A DNA stretch of 64,000 bases from Tuctoria greenei (GCA_036927565.1 JAYESD010000004.1:161669697-161733696), one strand, 5' to 3'. Numbered from the stretch's first letter, positions 48,678-60,181 are shown. The notes: a model not told the origin generated them from the sequence alone. Numbers and translations: made by a program.

Positions 48678-50208
48678 TTAAGTGTAAAACTTACAGAGGT
48701 GCTCAATGTTCAAAGGATTAGGGAGCGGTGTCCTATCCTCGGTTGCCAAGCGAACACTTCCGGGACGGGATACTTTGATCACTCGAAAGAGTCCTTCCCA
48801 GCTGGGGGAAAGTTTGTTTAACCCTTCTCGAGTTTGTATCCTCTGTAGCACCAGATCGCCTTCCTCGAGCTTTCGGCTATGCACATGCCTTTGGTGATAA
48901 CGTTGGAGCCCTTGGCAGTATCGTGCATTTCGAACAGCTGCTCAGCACCTTCCCTCTTCAACAAGGTCAAGATCTTCATGCCGGAGCTGGTCCTGCGTGG
49001 CTGCGTCCAAGGTCTGGACCCGGAGCGACCCCAAGGTGACAAGGACTGCTTCAGCTCCTTACATCAGGAAGAAGGGTGTCTCTCCAGTTGACCAGTTTGG
49101 AGTTGTCCTGTTTGCCCACAAGGTGGGCAGAATCTCCTCGATCCAGTTGGCTCCATGTTTTTCCAAGCGCTCATATGTGCGCGTCTTGAGTCCCTTTAGG
49201 ATTTCTGCATTTGCTCTCTCAGCTTGGCCATTGCTTGTCGGGTGAGCCCCGGAAGCGTAGCTAGCTGACTTGAATGCCGAGGTCTTCGCAATATCCTTGG
49301 AATGCAGAACTTGTGAATTGGGTCCCGTTGTCAGTTATTATCTTGTTTGGGACTCCAAATCTGCATACTATGGACTGCAAGAACTTGATAACTGATTGCT
49401 TGTTTATTGTCACAACTAGAGTTGCTTCCGACCAGTTGGTGAACTTGTCGATGGCGACATACAGGTACTTGTAACCTCCGACGGCTTTTGGGAAAGGTCC
49501 CAAAATATCCATACCCCACACAGCGAATGGCATTGTCGGAGGTATCATTTGTAGAGGTTGAGCTGGTGTGTGAATTTGCTTCACATGAAACTGGCATGCT
49601 TCACATTTCTTCATTAGCTTGGTTGCATCATGGAGTGCTGTAGGCCAGTAAAAACCATGCCGGAAGGCTTTACCGACCAATGTGAGGGAAGACGCGTGGT
49701 TCCCACGCTCGCCTCCATGGATTTCCACGATAATCTCGCAGCCTTCTTCCCTTGTAATGCACCGCATTAGGATGCCATTGGCACCACGCCGGTAGAGATC
49801 CCCTTCTACCAGTGTGTATCTTTTAGCCAATCTGACTATCCGGTCAGCAGATACATTGTCTTCAGGAAGTATATTGTCTTTCAAGTGGCTCCGGATCTCT
49901 GAGATCCATGCATTAGAGCTAACTTGAGCTTCTGAGTCTTGCGTGCTGGGTTGCTCGGAGCTTCCTGCAGCACCTACGACCCTTGATGGACGCCAGGACC
50001 GCCAACTTTGAGGTGCTGGTCTCGCCCTCTTCGCTCAGTTCAGCAGGCTGAGCTGTTGGTCTTGACAATCTCCGGACGAAGCTTCCGTCGGGAGCCGGAG
50101 CTCCGGTTGAAGCTTTCGTCGAGAGTTCGTCAGCTTCAGCATTGTTGAGACGCTGGACATGGCAAAGATCCAAGACATTAAAATTCTTTTGAAGCTTCTG
50201 GACTTCTA
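48678..50208 (-). pseudogene. X integrase with C-terminal end of RNase H
   Basis: Reading leftward, it starts inside RNase H (VLDLCHVQRLNNAEADELS near 50175) and shows the Tat-type linker ending with AKRYTLVEGDLYRRG. The zinc region EIHGGERGNHASS...KKCEACQFH has its H-H-C-C residues. DDE: WGMDILGPFPK (Asp), IITDNGTQFTS (Asp), and NGQAERAN (Glu, near 49215) after a 4-bp insertion in 'tcagctagctac' near 49262. The C-terminal end reads LSPSWEGLFRVIKVSRPGSVRL to a TAA at 48680-48678. Apart from that insertion and one or two stops the integrase is the best preserved part of X. Confidence 0.85.
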
Positions 50209-51063
50209 CGGTACTACTGTTGGCAGCCCACGGAGTTTCTTAGTTCGGTTAGGGCGCGCGAAGATTCAAAACAAGATGGTGACTTGACACGAGGATTTAC
50301 GTAGTTCGGCTGCCTGAGCGTAATACCCTACTCCATGTGTGTGTTGTTGTTGTTGTTGTTGTTGTTGTTGTATTGAGTGTATGAGCGTGTGAGAGCGTGA
50401 GCCAGAGAGAGCCCCTTGAGCGCGTGTGTCCGCCTCTCCCCGTGTATCGCTCGGCCAGTCCTTTTATAGTACAAGGGCTGACCGTTACATCATTAGCCTG
50501 GCCCGACATGTGGCCCTGGAGGTTACTGATGCCTAATACACAGTTTAATGTACTTAATTCCCCTTAATAGCATGGTAACGTGTCTTAATAGTGGCGTTAC
50601 TAGTATTAAGGGTCCTCTGATCGTGTTTCATTAAGATAGCATTAATGACACATAATCAGGTCTTTAATCCTTTTAATGTCCCTTGAAGGTCTGAGCCTTT
50701 GGAGGTCCACCAATCTGCCTGTTGAGGTTGAAGGTCCGGCGGTTGGACGCGTGGCAGCTTTGGAGCTTACCGTCTTGGATGAGTAGATTCGGTGCCGTGG
50801 TACACATGTCAGTACCGGAGCTTCCCTCTGTCGAGGTTTAGGTCCGGGGGTACCACACAGGTATCCAGTCCGGAGCATTCCCATGTAGGGATTGTAGCCC
50901 CGGTTTTATGATACACGTGGTGGCACTGGGACTAACCATATGAGGGAGGCAGGTTTGGATACAAGTGACACATGGGGCCATCGGAGGTCTTCAACTTAGA
51001 TAGGTGGAGTTCCTTTGCACTCTTTGCAGTTCCAAGGGGTATTCGGTAAGCAGGGTACTGACA
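50209..51063 (-). mobile_element. X 5' LTR (right copy, start of homology truncated)
   Basis: Homologous to the left LTR from its position 30 onward. The first 29 bp are missing because the internal deletion runs into the LTR. It carries (GTT)9 at 50343-50370 against (GTT)4 in the left copy. A minus-strand TATA box (TATAAAAGG) lies at 50468-50460. Confidence 0.88.
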
Positions 51064-51068
51064 GTGGC
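51064..51068. repeat. Target site duplication of element X (right)
   Basis: GTGGC, identical to 42597-42601. Confidence 0.9.
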
Positions 51069-51334
51069 TGTTGATTGATGTGTCTCTATGGCGAGTGTCA
51101 GGGATAGCTTGTATGCGTGTGAGCTTAGTTGCTCTCTACCGTGCGGCGCAACCCTTTTATATGCTAAGGGCTGGCTGTCGCAGGACACGAGGTAACACGG
51201 GAGCTACCAAAATGAGGGATGCGGGCCCAGTGCTGTCAGACGTGTGTTGCCTTCGGAAGTCTTCAACTCGGACATAGGAACTCCTTAGTTTTAAGTGCTG
51301 TAGCAGGTGGTACCTAGTATCATGGGTACCGACA
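51069..51334 (-). mobile_element. Y 3' LTR, inner segment
   Basis: Continues the Y LTR after X. Compared with the right Y LTR, about 400 bp are missing near 51180. The two ends of the missing segment correspond to GCAGGAC repeats at 62510 and 62914 in the intact copy. It ends gggtaccgaca. Confidence 0.85.
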
Positions 51335-51853
51335 GTGGCCCCTGAGCCCACCTCTGGGAGAAACCGTCTGGGTGAATTTTTTTTACTAGAGGTTGGGCCA
51401 TCTTCAATTCCTGCGCTTCGGCTTGAAAGTCTTTTTCTGGGCGGTTGAGACGACGAAAAACAGTAATGCCATCGCCACGTGGCCCTTTTTGACATGATAC
51501 GGTGTGCAGATCTCATGAAATTGAAGGTCGTCGGTTCCCAATATGAAATTTGTATTGGTTCCCAGCGTAATCTTTTGTAGCCCTGTCAGGTGGCCGCCCT
51601 CGGGCTTCCAACTTCTCATCATGACAACGGTTCGCCTTGTGTAACTTTTTTAAGCAAAGTGGACCGGGGTCCCTTATCATTGAAGTGGTCATCTGGATTT
51701 GGGTCCGGAGGTAGTTTCCATCCAAGCGTTGCGGAGAATTACAAAAGGGGGAATTCTATAGAGGGAGAAAACTCTTTACGCCTTCATCTGACATTGCGCT
51801 TAGAGCTCTCGACCCTTGCAATCTTTCTTCCTCCTCTGATCCACTTTGCATCG
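51335..51853. other. Y polypurine-like tract and non-coding flank
   Basis: On the minus strand GGGCTCAGGGGCCAC (51349-51335) abuts the 3' LTR. The rest matches the corresponding X region (43469-44004) and holds no gene. It would contain the leader of the plus-strand ORF. Confidence 0.55.
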
Positions 51854-54800
51854 ATGGAGTTGGGACTTCCTCGGAGCCGGATTAGGAAGGACGAAGACTT
51901 GTCGAGAGTCCGCACCTACATGGTTTGGTCGAGCGACTCCTTCAATAATAGGATCCGCACCAGCAAGTTCCCCTTCAAGAAGGAGAACCCCGCCGAGATC
52001 GTCTACTTCTTGTTGTATGCCATGGTGGGGTCATCCCCCAATTTTCAAGCTTCCTGTTGATGCTGCTGGACTTCTACGGTCTGCAGCTTCATCACCTTGG
52101 CCCCCACTCCTTCATGCTAGTAGCGAGCTTCGCCACTTTTGCGAGATGTGGTTGGGTGTGCCGCCCTGCATCGAGCTCTTCCATACTTTCTTCACGGTCC
52201 ATGCAAATGGGAAGAGCAACGAGTACCTGGGCTTCTACTACTTCGTAAAGCGCAAGAACTCGCCGCACAAGTACCTAAAGACATTCCCTTACGGGAAGTG
52301 AACAGCTGGAAGAAAGATTGGGTGGTAACCACGGTGGACCACCACGACATGCTATAGCTACCTGAGAGTCCCCCCAACATCAACACCGACGTCTGGGAAG
52401 TGGCTCCGACGTTGTCAGAAGAGTACAACCCGATCCTGACAAGGATCTAGGAGTGTGTCGAGGGAGGGGTGACTACTATGATGGTCATCACTAACTTCTT
52501 GACAAACTGGTGGGCTCCGTTGCAGACGAGGGAGTGGCCCACCTGGGCATTCGGCTGAGAGCATGATCACAACCATATTGAGACTGGCTTTGGGTCCAAT
52601 CTGAATGAAGGAGCTTTGAATCTCCATCTCCAGAAGTTGCAGCACAAAGTCATCTGCCCGATGATCTAACTCCTCTAGCGGATTTCCTGCCTTAAACATG
52701 GTGCCAGAGGTCAAAAGGGAGCTGCGGAAGAAGATGCTAGCTCTTGATGACTTGGGCCTCATGGAAAAGCGTGAAAGTGCTCCTCCGATCAGGATTGCTA
52801 TCCCCGGAGCTCCTTGCTCCTATGAAAGCTCCAGACTTGCGCCGGTCAGTGGCAAAGGCAAAGGTCATGCTGCTTTCCCTCCGAAGAAGTCTACCTACGG
52901 CAAAGGCAAGGAGAAGGCTCCCGTCGAAGTTCCGAGTCACAAGCGGAATCTGACGAGGAGCAATGGGAGTAGATCAAGGGAAGCTCTGGCAGAAGTGACC
53001 CCTCAACCTCGGCTTAGGTCCATGGTGATCGTGCCTCCAGCTCCGGCTGATTCTTCAGCTCTAGCATCTGGAGAGGGCGTTGGCTCTAGCAAGTAAAATC
53101 TGACCCCGATGCCAACTGGTGGCTCTGGGTCTAGGGTGCAACCCTCGACGAGGGAGGTCCCAGATGTGGAAACGCATGTAGCCACCTCAACTCTGGTTTC
53201 GGGTCCTGGATCATCCGCCACACCGGCGATGACAGGCTCTAGCTCCTAGCGCCCGAAGAAAAGGATCTATGCCGATTGGAGCGACAATACTCCAAGGTAA
53301 GGATCGACTCTTTAAATTTTGTTTTGATTTTTCTCTTTGATTTGTCTTGAATTCCCTACTTTTTGTTTCCAGAATGTCGAAAACGAGCATAGCGGCTCCG
53401 GCGCCTACTAAGGCTCTGCTGCCTGCTGTAGCTCTGGTGCTTGTTGCAGCTCTGGAGGCTGCATCGCCTTCGCGCCCTGGCTCCTGCCTCTTCCCTAGTG
53501 GTGGTGGCGGATGACACGACAGCTCCGGCGCCGGCTGTCGTGGAAAGAAGTCCTTAGCCGGCAACCAAAGATCCCGTGGTAGCGTCAGACCACACGGAGG
53601 AAGATTTTGTGGAAGCTCCGGCAGTTCTAGTACCTGCTGTGGGGGATCATACATTGGTGCCGGAGTTGGAGAAAGCTCTGGGAAGCGCTTCAGTGCCAGC
53701 TCCGGAGTCGGTGGCTCCGGAGGTGGTTATGTCCGAGCTGGGGTAACTTGAGCATCCGTCGGTAGGTCCTTCATCTTCTAAGCCAATGATAGAGGATCTG
53801 GCTGAGGGACCTTCTTCATCAGCCCCAGAGGTCGAAGCACCTGCAACGGCACCTTATTCTGCTGTAGTTAATATTGATGGGCTCCCGGAGGTCGCCCCGG
53901 TGATGTGGAGCTGTTGAATAACATGCTCGCGCCGTGGGATCTGGTTTTGATTGTAGAAGACCCACTGGAGCCTGCAGAAGCACTTCAGGATGGTTCGGAG
54001 CTGATCCCCCTGGCGTTTTCTATTGACAACTCTTGCTCAAGTCTACGCTAGGTCCAAATCACCTTTGACCACGAAAGCAAGGCTCTCGAAGAAGAGCTCA
54101 ACACCTTGAGGCATTGGCGCAATAGACTTCACTTCGAGAAGAAGCTGACGCAGTCTAGGCTGGCTGACCAGAAGGAGTGGGTGGCCAAGGAGAAGGCCCG
54201 GCTGGCACTGTTGGATCGGTGCTGAATGAAAGAGAGGCCATGATTAAGGCCCTCGATGACAAGACAATATTTGAGCATGCCAAGGAGACTAATGAGGCAT
54301 CTAATAACCGCTCGGACAGCCATGACGAGTTAAACGAGGTACTCCTCAAGCACCAGGAAGCCTTCGATCAAAAGGAGGATAAGCTCCTGGAGAAAGAGGA
54401 AGAACTCATGAAGAGGGAAGAAGAGCTCACCCAAAGGTTGTTGCTGAGAGAGCAGAGCTCAGCTGATCGCACCAAACAATTCGATGAGTGGCATGATTAG
54501 GAGAAGGAGCGAATATGGCAGATGGGGGTGAGTGTCTCCAAAAGAGAGACTGACATCTCCACTTCTGAGGACAGGGTGAAGGCCATGGAGAAGGACCTGG
54601 CAGAGTGGAGGAACCGTATCTTCCTCCGGGATAAAGAGCTCAGCAACCAAGAGAAACGGATTGCTGCAAGTATTCAGCAACACGCTAAGGAGGTCGAGCG
54701 CTTGTTCAAGGAAGGTTCTGCAGAACTTAAGTCCGCCAAGAAGTCACTAGAGGAGCTAAAGTTTGATAGCAGCTGAGTCCAGCAAGTCTGGGACTTCTTA

Positions 54801-55088
54801 GGCCATGCCAACAAAGCTCTAGTGCCATTTGGTTTTAGCCCGGTACGCCCAGCTGACCCAGAGCCCGAGATGGAGAAGGCGCTGGTGGCGTTGACCTCTC
54901 CCAGCAAGAAGCTTGATGCCGTGGCCTACAGTTGTTGACGAACTAGAGACTGAAGGAAGGACCCCCAGATGTCTTTAGCTCCGATGTTCAAAGGACCCAT
55001 GGCCGAGGAGGAACAAGACACTAGAGCCTGCTTTCGAGATGTTGCCTAGACAGTTGCCTCGTTCTTCAATAGGAACTCCAGTAGCTAA
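51854..55088 (+). pseudogene. Y antisense ORF (putative gypsy-type transposon protein)
   Basis: Same protein family and direction as 44005-47405. ATG at 51854 (MELGLPRSRI) leads to TYMVWSSDSFNNRI, then LQLHHLGPHSFMLVASF and, after a frame change, EMWLGVPPCIELFHTFFTV (52140-52200) of the PF04195 domain. A basic Ser-rich block, an Ala/Pro-rich stretch (53400-53900) and a coiled coil (54070-54770) follow in the X order. The 76-bp intron is at 53297-53372. Several frame changes (near 52060, 52300, 52680) and stops make it inactive. It ends at TAA 55086-55088 after VASFFNRNS, against VASFFHRT in X. Confidence 0.8.
53297..53372 (+). other. Intron in the Y antisense ORF
   Basis: AAG|GTAAGG at the 5' end, a T-rich tract, and TTTCCAG at the 3' end; 76 bp, same place as in X. 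Confidence 0.7.
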
Positions 55089-57088
55089 GACTTTTACTTT
55101 TTGCCTTCAGCTTGTAATCCTCATTTTGAATGAATGAAATCTGAAATCCAACCAAATTCCATTTTTTGTGTCTTCAATGCATTGCCTTTATATTGTTGGC
55201 CCCCTGGTAGATGTTTTCAATGAATTGAATGTATCTACCATGAGGATTTAGACAACGTCTTGAAAACTCGATAGCTCCAAATTTGTAGCTAGGACGTTAG
55301 CTCTGAATTCCGAGTCTTACTTTGATATTTCCAGGGATCCTTTGTTGCGTCAACAGCGGGCCCCCTGTCAGTTGTCAGAGCTTGGTAGGTCCGTTGGCAC
55401 CCGCTATCAACGCTTAGAAGTTCAACGATGGGTCCCATGGGGGTTGTTGGAGCTTGGTAGGTCCAACGATGCCCACTGTTAATGCTTAGAACATCGACAG
55501 CGAGCCCCATGGGGGTTATCGAAGCTTGGTAGGTCCGACGGTACCCACTGTCAACGCTTAGAACATAGACGTCGAGCCCCCTGGGGGTTGTCAGAGCTTG
55601 GTAGGTCCGACGTCACCCACTACCAATGCATAAAATGTCGACGGGCCCCTTGGGGGTTTTTTGAGCTTGGTAAGTCCTATGGGGCCCACCATCAACGCTT
55701 AGAACATCGATGGCAGGCCCCTGGGGTTGTCAGAGCTTGGTAGGCTTGACGGCACCCACTTTCAACGCTTAAAACGTCAACGGCAGGCTCCCTGGGGTTG
55801 TCGGAGCTAATGCTCCGGCAGCACCGACTATCAGCTTAGAACGTAGACGGTGGGCCCCATAGGTGTTTTTGGAACTTGTTAGGTCCGACGGCACCCACTA
55901 TCAACGCTTAGAATGTCAGCGGCGGGCCCCCTGGGGGTTGTCAGAGCTAATGCTCTGGCAGGACCCACTATTAATGCATAGAACATCGACGACGGGCCCC
56001 TGGGGGTCGTCAGAGCTTGTTAGGTCCGACGGCGCCCACTATCAACTCTTAGAACGTCGACGGTGGCCCCCTGGGGGTTGTCGAGCTTGTTAGGTCTGAC
56101 AGCACCCACTGTGAATGCTTAAAGTGTCCACGTCGGGCCCCTTGGGGGTTGTCAGATCTTAGTAGGTCCAACGGCGCCCACTATCAATGCTTAGAACATT
56201 GACGACGGGCCCCCGATGATTGTCGGAGCTTGGTAGGTCCGACGGCGCCCACTGTCATTGCTTAGAACGTAGGCGGCGGGCCCCCTGGGAGTTGTCAGAG
56301 CTTGGTAAATCTGACGGTGCCCACTATCAATGCTTAAAACGTCGACGATGGGCCCCCTCGGGGGTTGTCAGAGCTAGTGCTCCGGCAGCATCCACCATCA
56401 CTAAGCCAATTGCCATCGAATGTCCGTTGTTCTTGCGCATAACAAAAATAAGAAAAACAGTAAAATTTATCCTCTTGTCTATAATTTATTTGTGGCTTAT
56501 TATCCTTCTTTGAATTTTCCATCTTGAGTAATTTAATATGATGACATAAGTGTATTGACTAAATCTCTTTAGGTGCGAATGCCTTCTGGACCCACCCTAC
56601 TCGGACCTGCCAGGATTTAGGTAGAGTGGCATACTTAGGGTGTCTGACAAGACTATGTCGATAGCGCACTCCAGACCTGTCATTGGCTATGGTTTTCAGG
56701 CGAGTAGACCATGCAACAATGCTAAACCTAAAAAGAAGATTACCAATACAACTTATATATCAAATAAATACCCTAGACCAAATTTCAAAGGGATTGCACA
56801 ACATTATTATAGACAAGAAGGTAAAAAGAAATGATCTTGTACAAATAAAATGCACATAGAGTACGTCCATTTAAAATGTTTCTCATTAAGGTCCGAATTA
56901 CAGGGGAAGACAAGGACACACTCAAAGTATAATAACCAAGTTAAGTGTGCTATCCATCTTGATCCATCTCAGGGAGGGTAAAGACACACCAAAAGTTTAG
57001 GACCAAGTTAAGTGCACTAAGACCCTTCCCGACTCTGTCCATGGACTACGACGAATACAATTTATACAACAGACTCACATCTGTACAG
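55089..57088. repeat. Y spacer with about fifteen copies of a 70-bp repeat
   Basis: From about 55340 to 56410, units of about 70 bp repeat with variation. The core is gggccccctgggggttgtc, then agagcttggtaggtccgacg and cccactatcaacgcttagaa. Some copies have 'agagctaatgctccgg' instead, suggesting two sub-types. The X spacer has only about four such units. After the array (56570-57060) is non-coding DNA matching 48100-48520. Short frames here follow the repeat and are not genes. Confidence 0.85.
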
Positions 57089-58432
57089 CTAAGCGTAAAA
57101 CTTACCAAGGTGCTCGATGTTCCACGGATTGGGGAGCGGAGTCCCACACTCTAGAGTCAAGTGAACACATCCAGGGCGGGACACTTTGATAACTCGGAAG
57201 GTACCTGCCCAACTTGGGGATAGTTTGTTCATCCCTTCACAAGTCAGTATTCTCCGCAGCACCAGATCGCCTTCTTCTAACTACTAGTTACGCACGAACC
57301 TTTGTTGATAGCGTTGGAGCGCCTGGCAGTATTGTGCGTTTTGAAAAGCCGCTTGGCACCTTGCCTAGTCTGCGAGGTCCTGGTCCTCAAGCCGGAGCTT
57401 GTCCTGTGTGGCTTCGTCGAAGGTCCGGACATGAAGAGAACCCATGGTGATCTCCAGAGGAAGGACCGCTTTAGCTCTGTACACAAAGAAGAAAGGTTTT
57501 TCTCAAGTAGCTCAGCTAGGTGTTGTCCTGCTTGCCAACAATGCAGATGGAAGCTCCTCTATCCAGTTGGCACCTTGTTTTTTCAAGCACTCATATGTGC
57601 GCGTCTTGGGTCCCTTAAGTATTTCTGCAATAGCTCTCTGAGCTTGGCCATTCTTGCCAGGTGAGCTACTGATGCATAGCTGACTTGTATGCCGAGATCT
57701 TTGTAGTAATCTTGGAATGCTGCACTTGTGAATTGGTTTCCGTTGTCAGTAACGACTTTGTTCGGAACTCCAAATCTACAAACTATGGACTTCAAGAACT
57801 TGATAGTTGATTGTCACAACTGGGGTAGCTTCCAGCCACTTGGTGAACTTGTCGATGGCAACATACGGGAACTTATAACCTCCGGTGGCTTTTGGAAAAG
57901 GTCCCAAAATATCCAACTCCCACACAGCGAATGGCCACATGGGAGGTATCATTTGCAGTGACTTAGCCGGTGTGTAAATATTCTACGCGTGGAGCTGACA
58001 CGCTTCACACTTCTTTTACCAACTCAACTGCATCCTAAAGAGTTGTAGGTCAGTAAAAGCCATTCTGGAAGGCTTTACCGACCAACGTGCGAGAAGACGT
58101 GTGGTTCCCGCACTCGCCTCCATTGATTTCCGCGAGGAGCCAGCGGCCTTCTTCCCGAGAAATGCACCACATTTGAACGACGTTGGCCTACGCCAGTAGA
58201 GATCCCCTTCTACAAACATTTATCTTTTATCCAATCTGACAATTCGATCAGCGGAAGCACCATCTTCAAGAAGGATATTGTCTTGTAAGTAGCTCCGGAT
58301 CTCCGAGATCCAAGCATCAGAGCTAACTTGAGCTTCTGGATCTTGCGTGTTGGGTTGCTCAAATCTTCTTACAACACTTATGATCCTTGGTGGGTGCCAT
58401 GGTAACAGGGCCACCGGCACCGCCAGCTTCAA
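57089..58432 (-). pseudogene. Y integrase pseudogene
   Basis: Homologous to the X integrase but more decayed. A start-side block (SSDAWISEIRSYLQDNILLEDGAS near 58330) is followed by MFVEGDLYWRR, a broken zinc region, KKCEAC near 58010, WELDILGPFPKATGGYK near 57920, FTKWLEATPVVTI near 57850, VVTDNGNQFTSAAF near 57755 and LARMAKLRE in place of the usual NGQAERAN, where a frame change occurs. It ends with a TAG at 57091-57089. Frame changes near 58000, 57800 and 57650 prevent function. Confidence 0.82.
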
Positions 58433-59582
58433 GGTGCTGGTCTCGCCCCCTTCACTCAGTTCGGCGGGCTACATGGCAGGTCAAGACAGTCTTCTGACAA
58501 AAACTTTATCCGGAGCTTGAGCCCCTGTTGAAGCCTTCATCGAAAGATCATCAGCTTCATCATTGTTGATACGCTAGACATGACATAGATCCAGGATATG
58601 GAAGTCCTTCCGTAGCTTCTGGACTTCAAGTAGATAAGCAGAGAGTTGAGAATTGTTGCAACTGCATTCACCTTTTACTTGCTTGATGATGAGTTGCAAA
58701 TCACCCTTCACCATTAGCTGCCTAACTCCATATGATAGCACCACCTTGAGTCCGTAGATGAGAGCTCCGTACTCCGCCATGTTGTTGTTTGCCTTGATGT
58801 CAAGGCATACCAGGTACTTGACTTCTCCCCAGTCCGAGCAAAGAGAATGATTCTAGCTTTAGCCCCTGCTTCTGCACTGAGTCGTCAGAGTAGAGACCAA
58901 TAGGGATCAGTGAGGACCTGGACCTTAGGTTCCGACTTCTGCTCAGTGAGACCCCCTGGAGTTGATAAATAACGAGTCCACTCCACTACGAAGTTAGCCA
59001 GTGCCTAACTCTTGATAGCCCGTCGAGGCAGAAATTTGAGATCGAATTCTGCCAGCTCCGCAGCCTACTTGGCAATATTTCCAGTAGAGTTTGGGTTATG
59101 CAATATAGCACGCAGTGGAAAGGAGTTTACCACTGATATCTTATAGGCTTGGAAGTAGTGATGTAGATTTCTTGAGGCAATAAGGAGTGCATATAGCAGC
59201 TTATGTACCTTAATGTAACGAGCCTTTGCGTCGTGGAGTACTTCAGTGATGAAGTACACTAGCCGCTGGACAGTCTGGACCCCCTCAGAGGGCCCTAGAG
59301 CTTCTTCTCCATCAACCCGAACCCTCTCAGAGGAGTCCACATCTTTTTCTTGAGTAACTCGGACCCTCCCGGAGGGGTCTGAACCTTGTTCTTCGTCAGC
59401 CCGGACCTCTCCAGAGGGGTCCGGACCTTCTTCTTGTATTGCAGGAACTCCCTCGATTGAGAGTTGTTGATACTAAGACCTCTTACCTTTAGGATCCATG
59501 CCTGGGGGCTGGGACCCAGACTTGCCTTCATGTAGCACTAGGACCATGCTCACATGCTCCGTAGTTGTTGAAATACGCATCT
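58433..59582 (-). pseudogene. Y RNase H and RT-RH connection, with a 42-bp minisatellite
   Basis: The RNase H region is recognised by VQRLVYFITEVLHDAKARYIKV (near 59260), LRAILHNPNSTGNIAK (near 59090), MAEYGALIYGLKVVL near 58780 and VKGDLQLIIKQVKGECSCNNSQL. Upstream (59270-59450) a 42-bp unit repeats about four times, coding a 14-residue Pro/Ser/Gly/Val/Glu pattern (PSGRVRV). At 59575-59582 this region joins directly to the first half of RT, so the rest of the RT palm, fingers and thumb is missing. RNase H normally removes the RNA strand during replication. Confidence 0.8.
59270..59450. repeat. 42-bp minisatellite in the Y RT-RH connection
   Basis: Palindromic cores such as cctcccggagg, ctctcagaggag and ctccagagg recur at about 59284, 59326, 59366 and 59408, spaced about 42 bp (14 codons). 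The copy number cannot be compared, because X has lost this region. Confidence 0.65.
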
Positions 59583-60000
59583 AGGAAACACAGTAACACA
59601 TACCCGAAGGTAGAATCCACTATTTTATCTATTCTAGGAAGTGGAAATGGGTCTTTTGGGCATGCCTTAATCAAGGTGGTGTAGTCAATGCACGTCTGAA
59701 GCTTCCTGCTGGCCTTTGGTACAACATCTGGGTTTGCCAGCCACCGTGAATGGTGAACCTCCCGGATGAAACCAGCGTCGAGCAGTTTCTTGTTCTTGTC
59801 TGATGAAGTTCTGTCATTCGACGGATTGCTTCTGGGGCTTCTGATGTACTGGCCATGCACCGGGGTATATCTTCAGGCTGTGCTCGATCACTCCCTAGGA
59901 ATCCCCGACATCTGTGAAGGTTGCCATGCAAACATGTCCACCTTCACCCGAAGGAAAGTGACAAGCGTGAGTTCCTATTTGCCGTCCAAACCTCCTGATA
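59583..60000 (-). pseudogene. Y reverse transcriptase, N-terminal part only
   Basis: Reading leftward: VEHS-type block near 59890, KKLLDAGFIREVHHSRWLANPDVV near 59780-59710, then QTCIDYTTLIKACPKDPFPLPRID and CFLDAY near 59590, which is RT motif A with its catalytic Asp. The expected continuation (SGY-type motif, YVDD palm, thumb) is absent; the next DNA codes for the RNase H connection. The enzyme cannot work. Confidence 0.85.
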
Positions 60001-60181
60001 TACGAGTGGTTTGAACAGCATCGGAACCAATTTGGACGACTTTGATGGTAATGTCGATGTCACCGCTTGGTTGCACACGAGGTGCATAAGTAAGTCCACA
60101 CTGTCGTGAGCTCGATGGTTGTTGGGCTAGTCACTCCTTGCTAGATTCTTCTTCTTGCGCCGTTGCAAGCGCATGAAGTTC

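Larger units (their letters stand above)
42602..51063 (-). mobile_element. Element X: internally deleted Tat-type gypsy element
   Basis: LTRs (TGTCGG...CCGACA type ends) at 42602-43468 and 50209-51063 and GTGGC target duplications at 42597-42601 and 51064-51068. Internally it has the antisense ORF (44005-47405), a short tandem-repeat spacer and the RNase H end plus integrase (50208-48678, minus strand), but no gag, protease, RT or PBS. It could only have moved with proteins from another copy, unless the deletion came after insertion. Confidence 0.88.

Noticed and set aside
55340..56410. Regularly spaced repeats reminiscent of a CRISPR array
   Set aside because: Unit length is about 70 bp with variation throughout and no constant repeat/variable spacer pattern; the context is a plant retrotransposon spacer.
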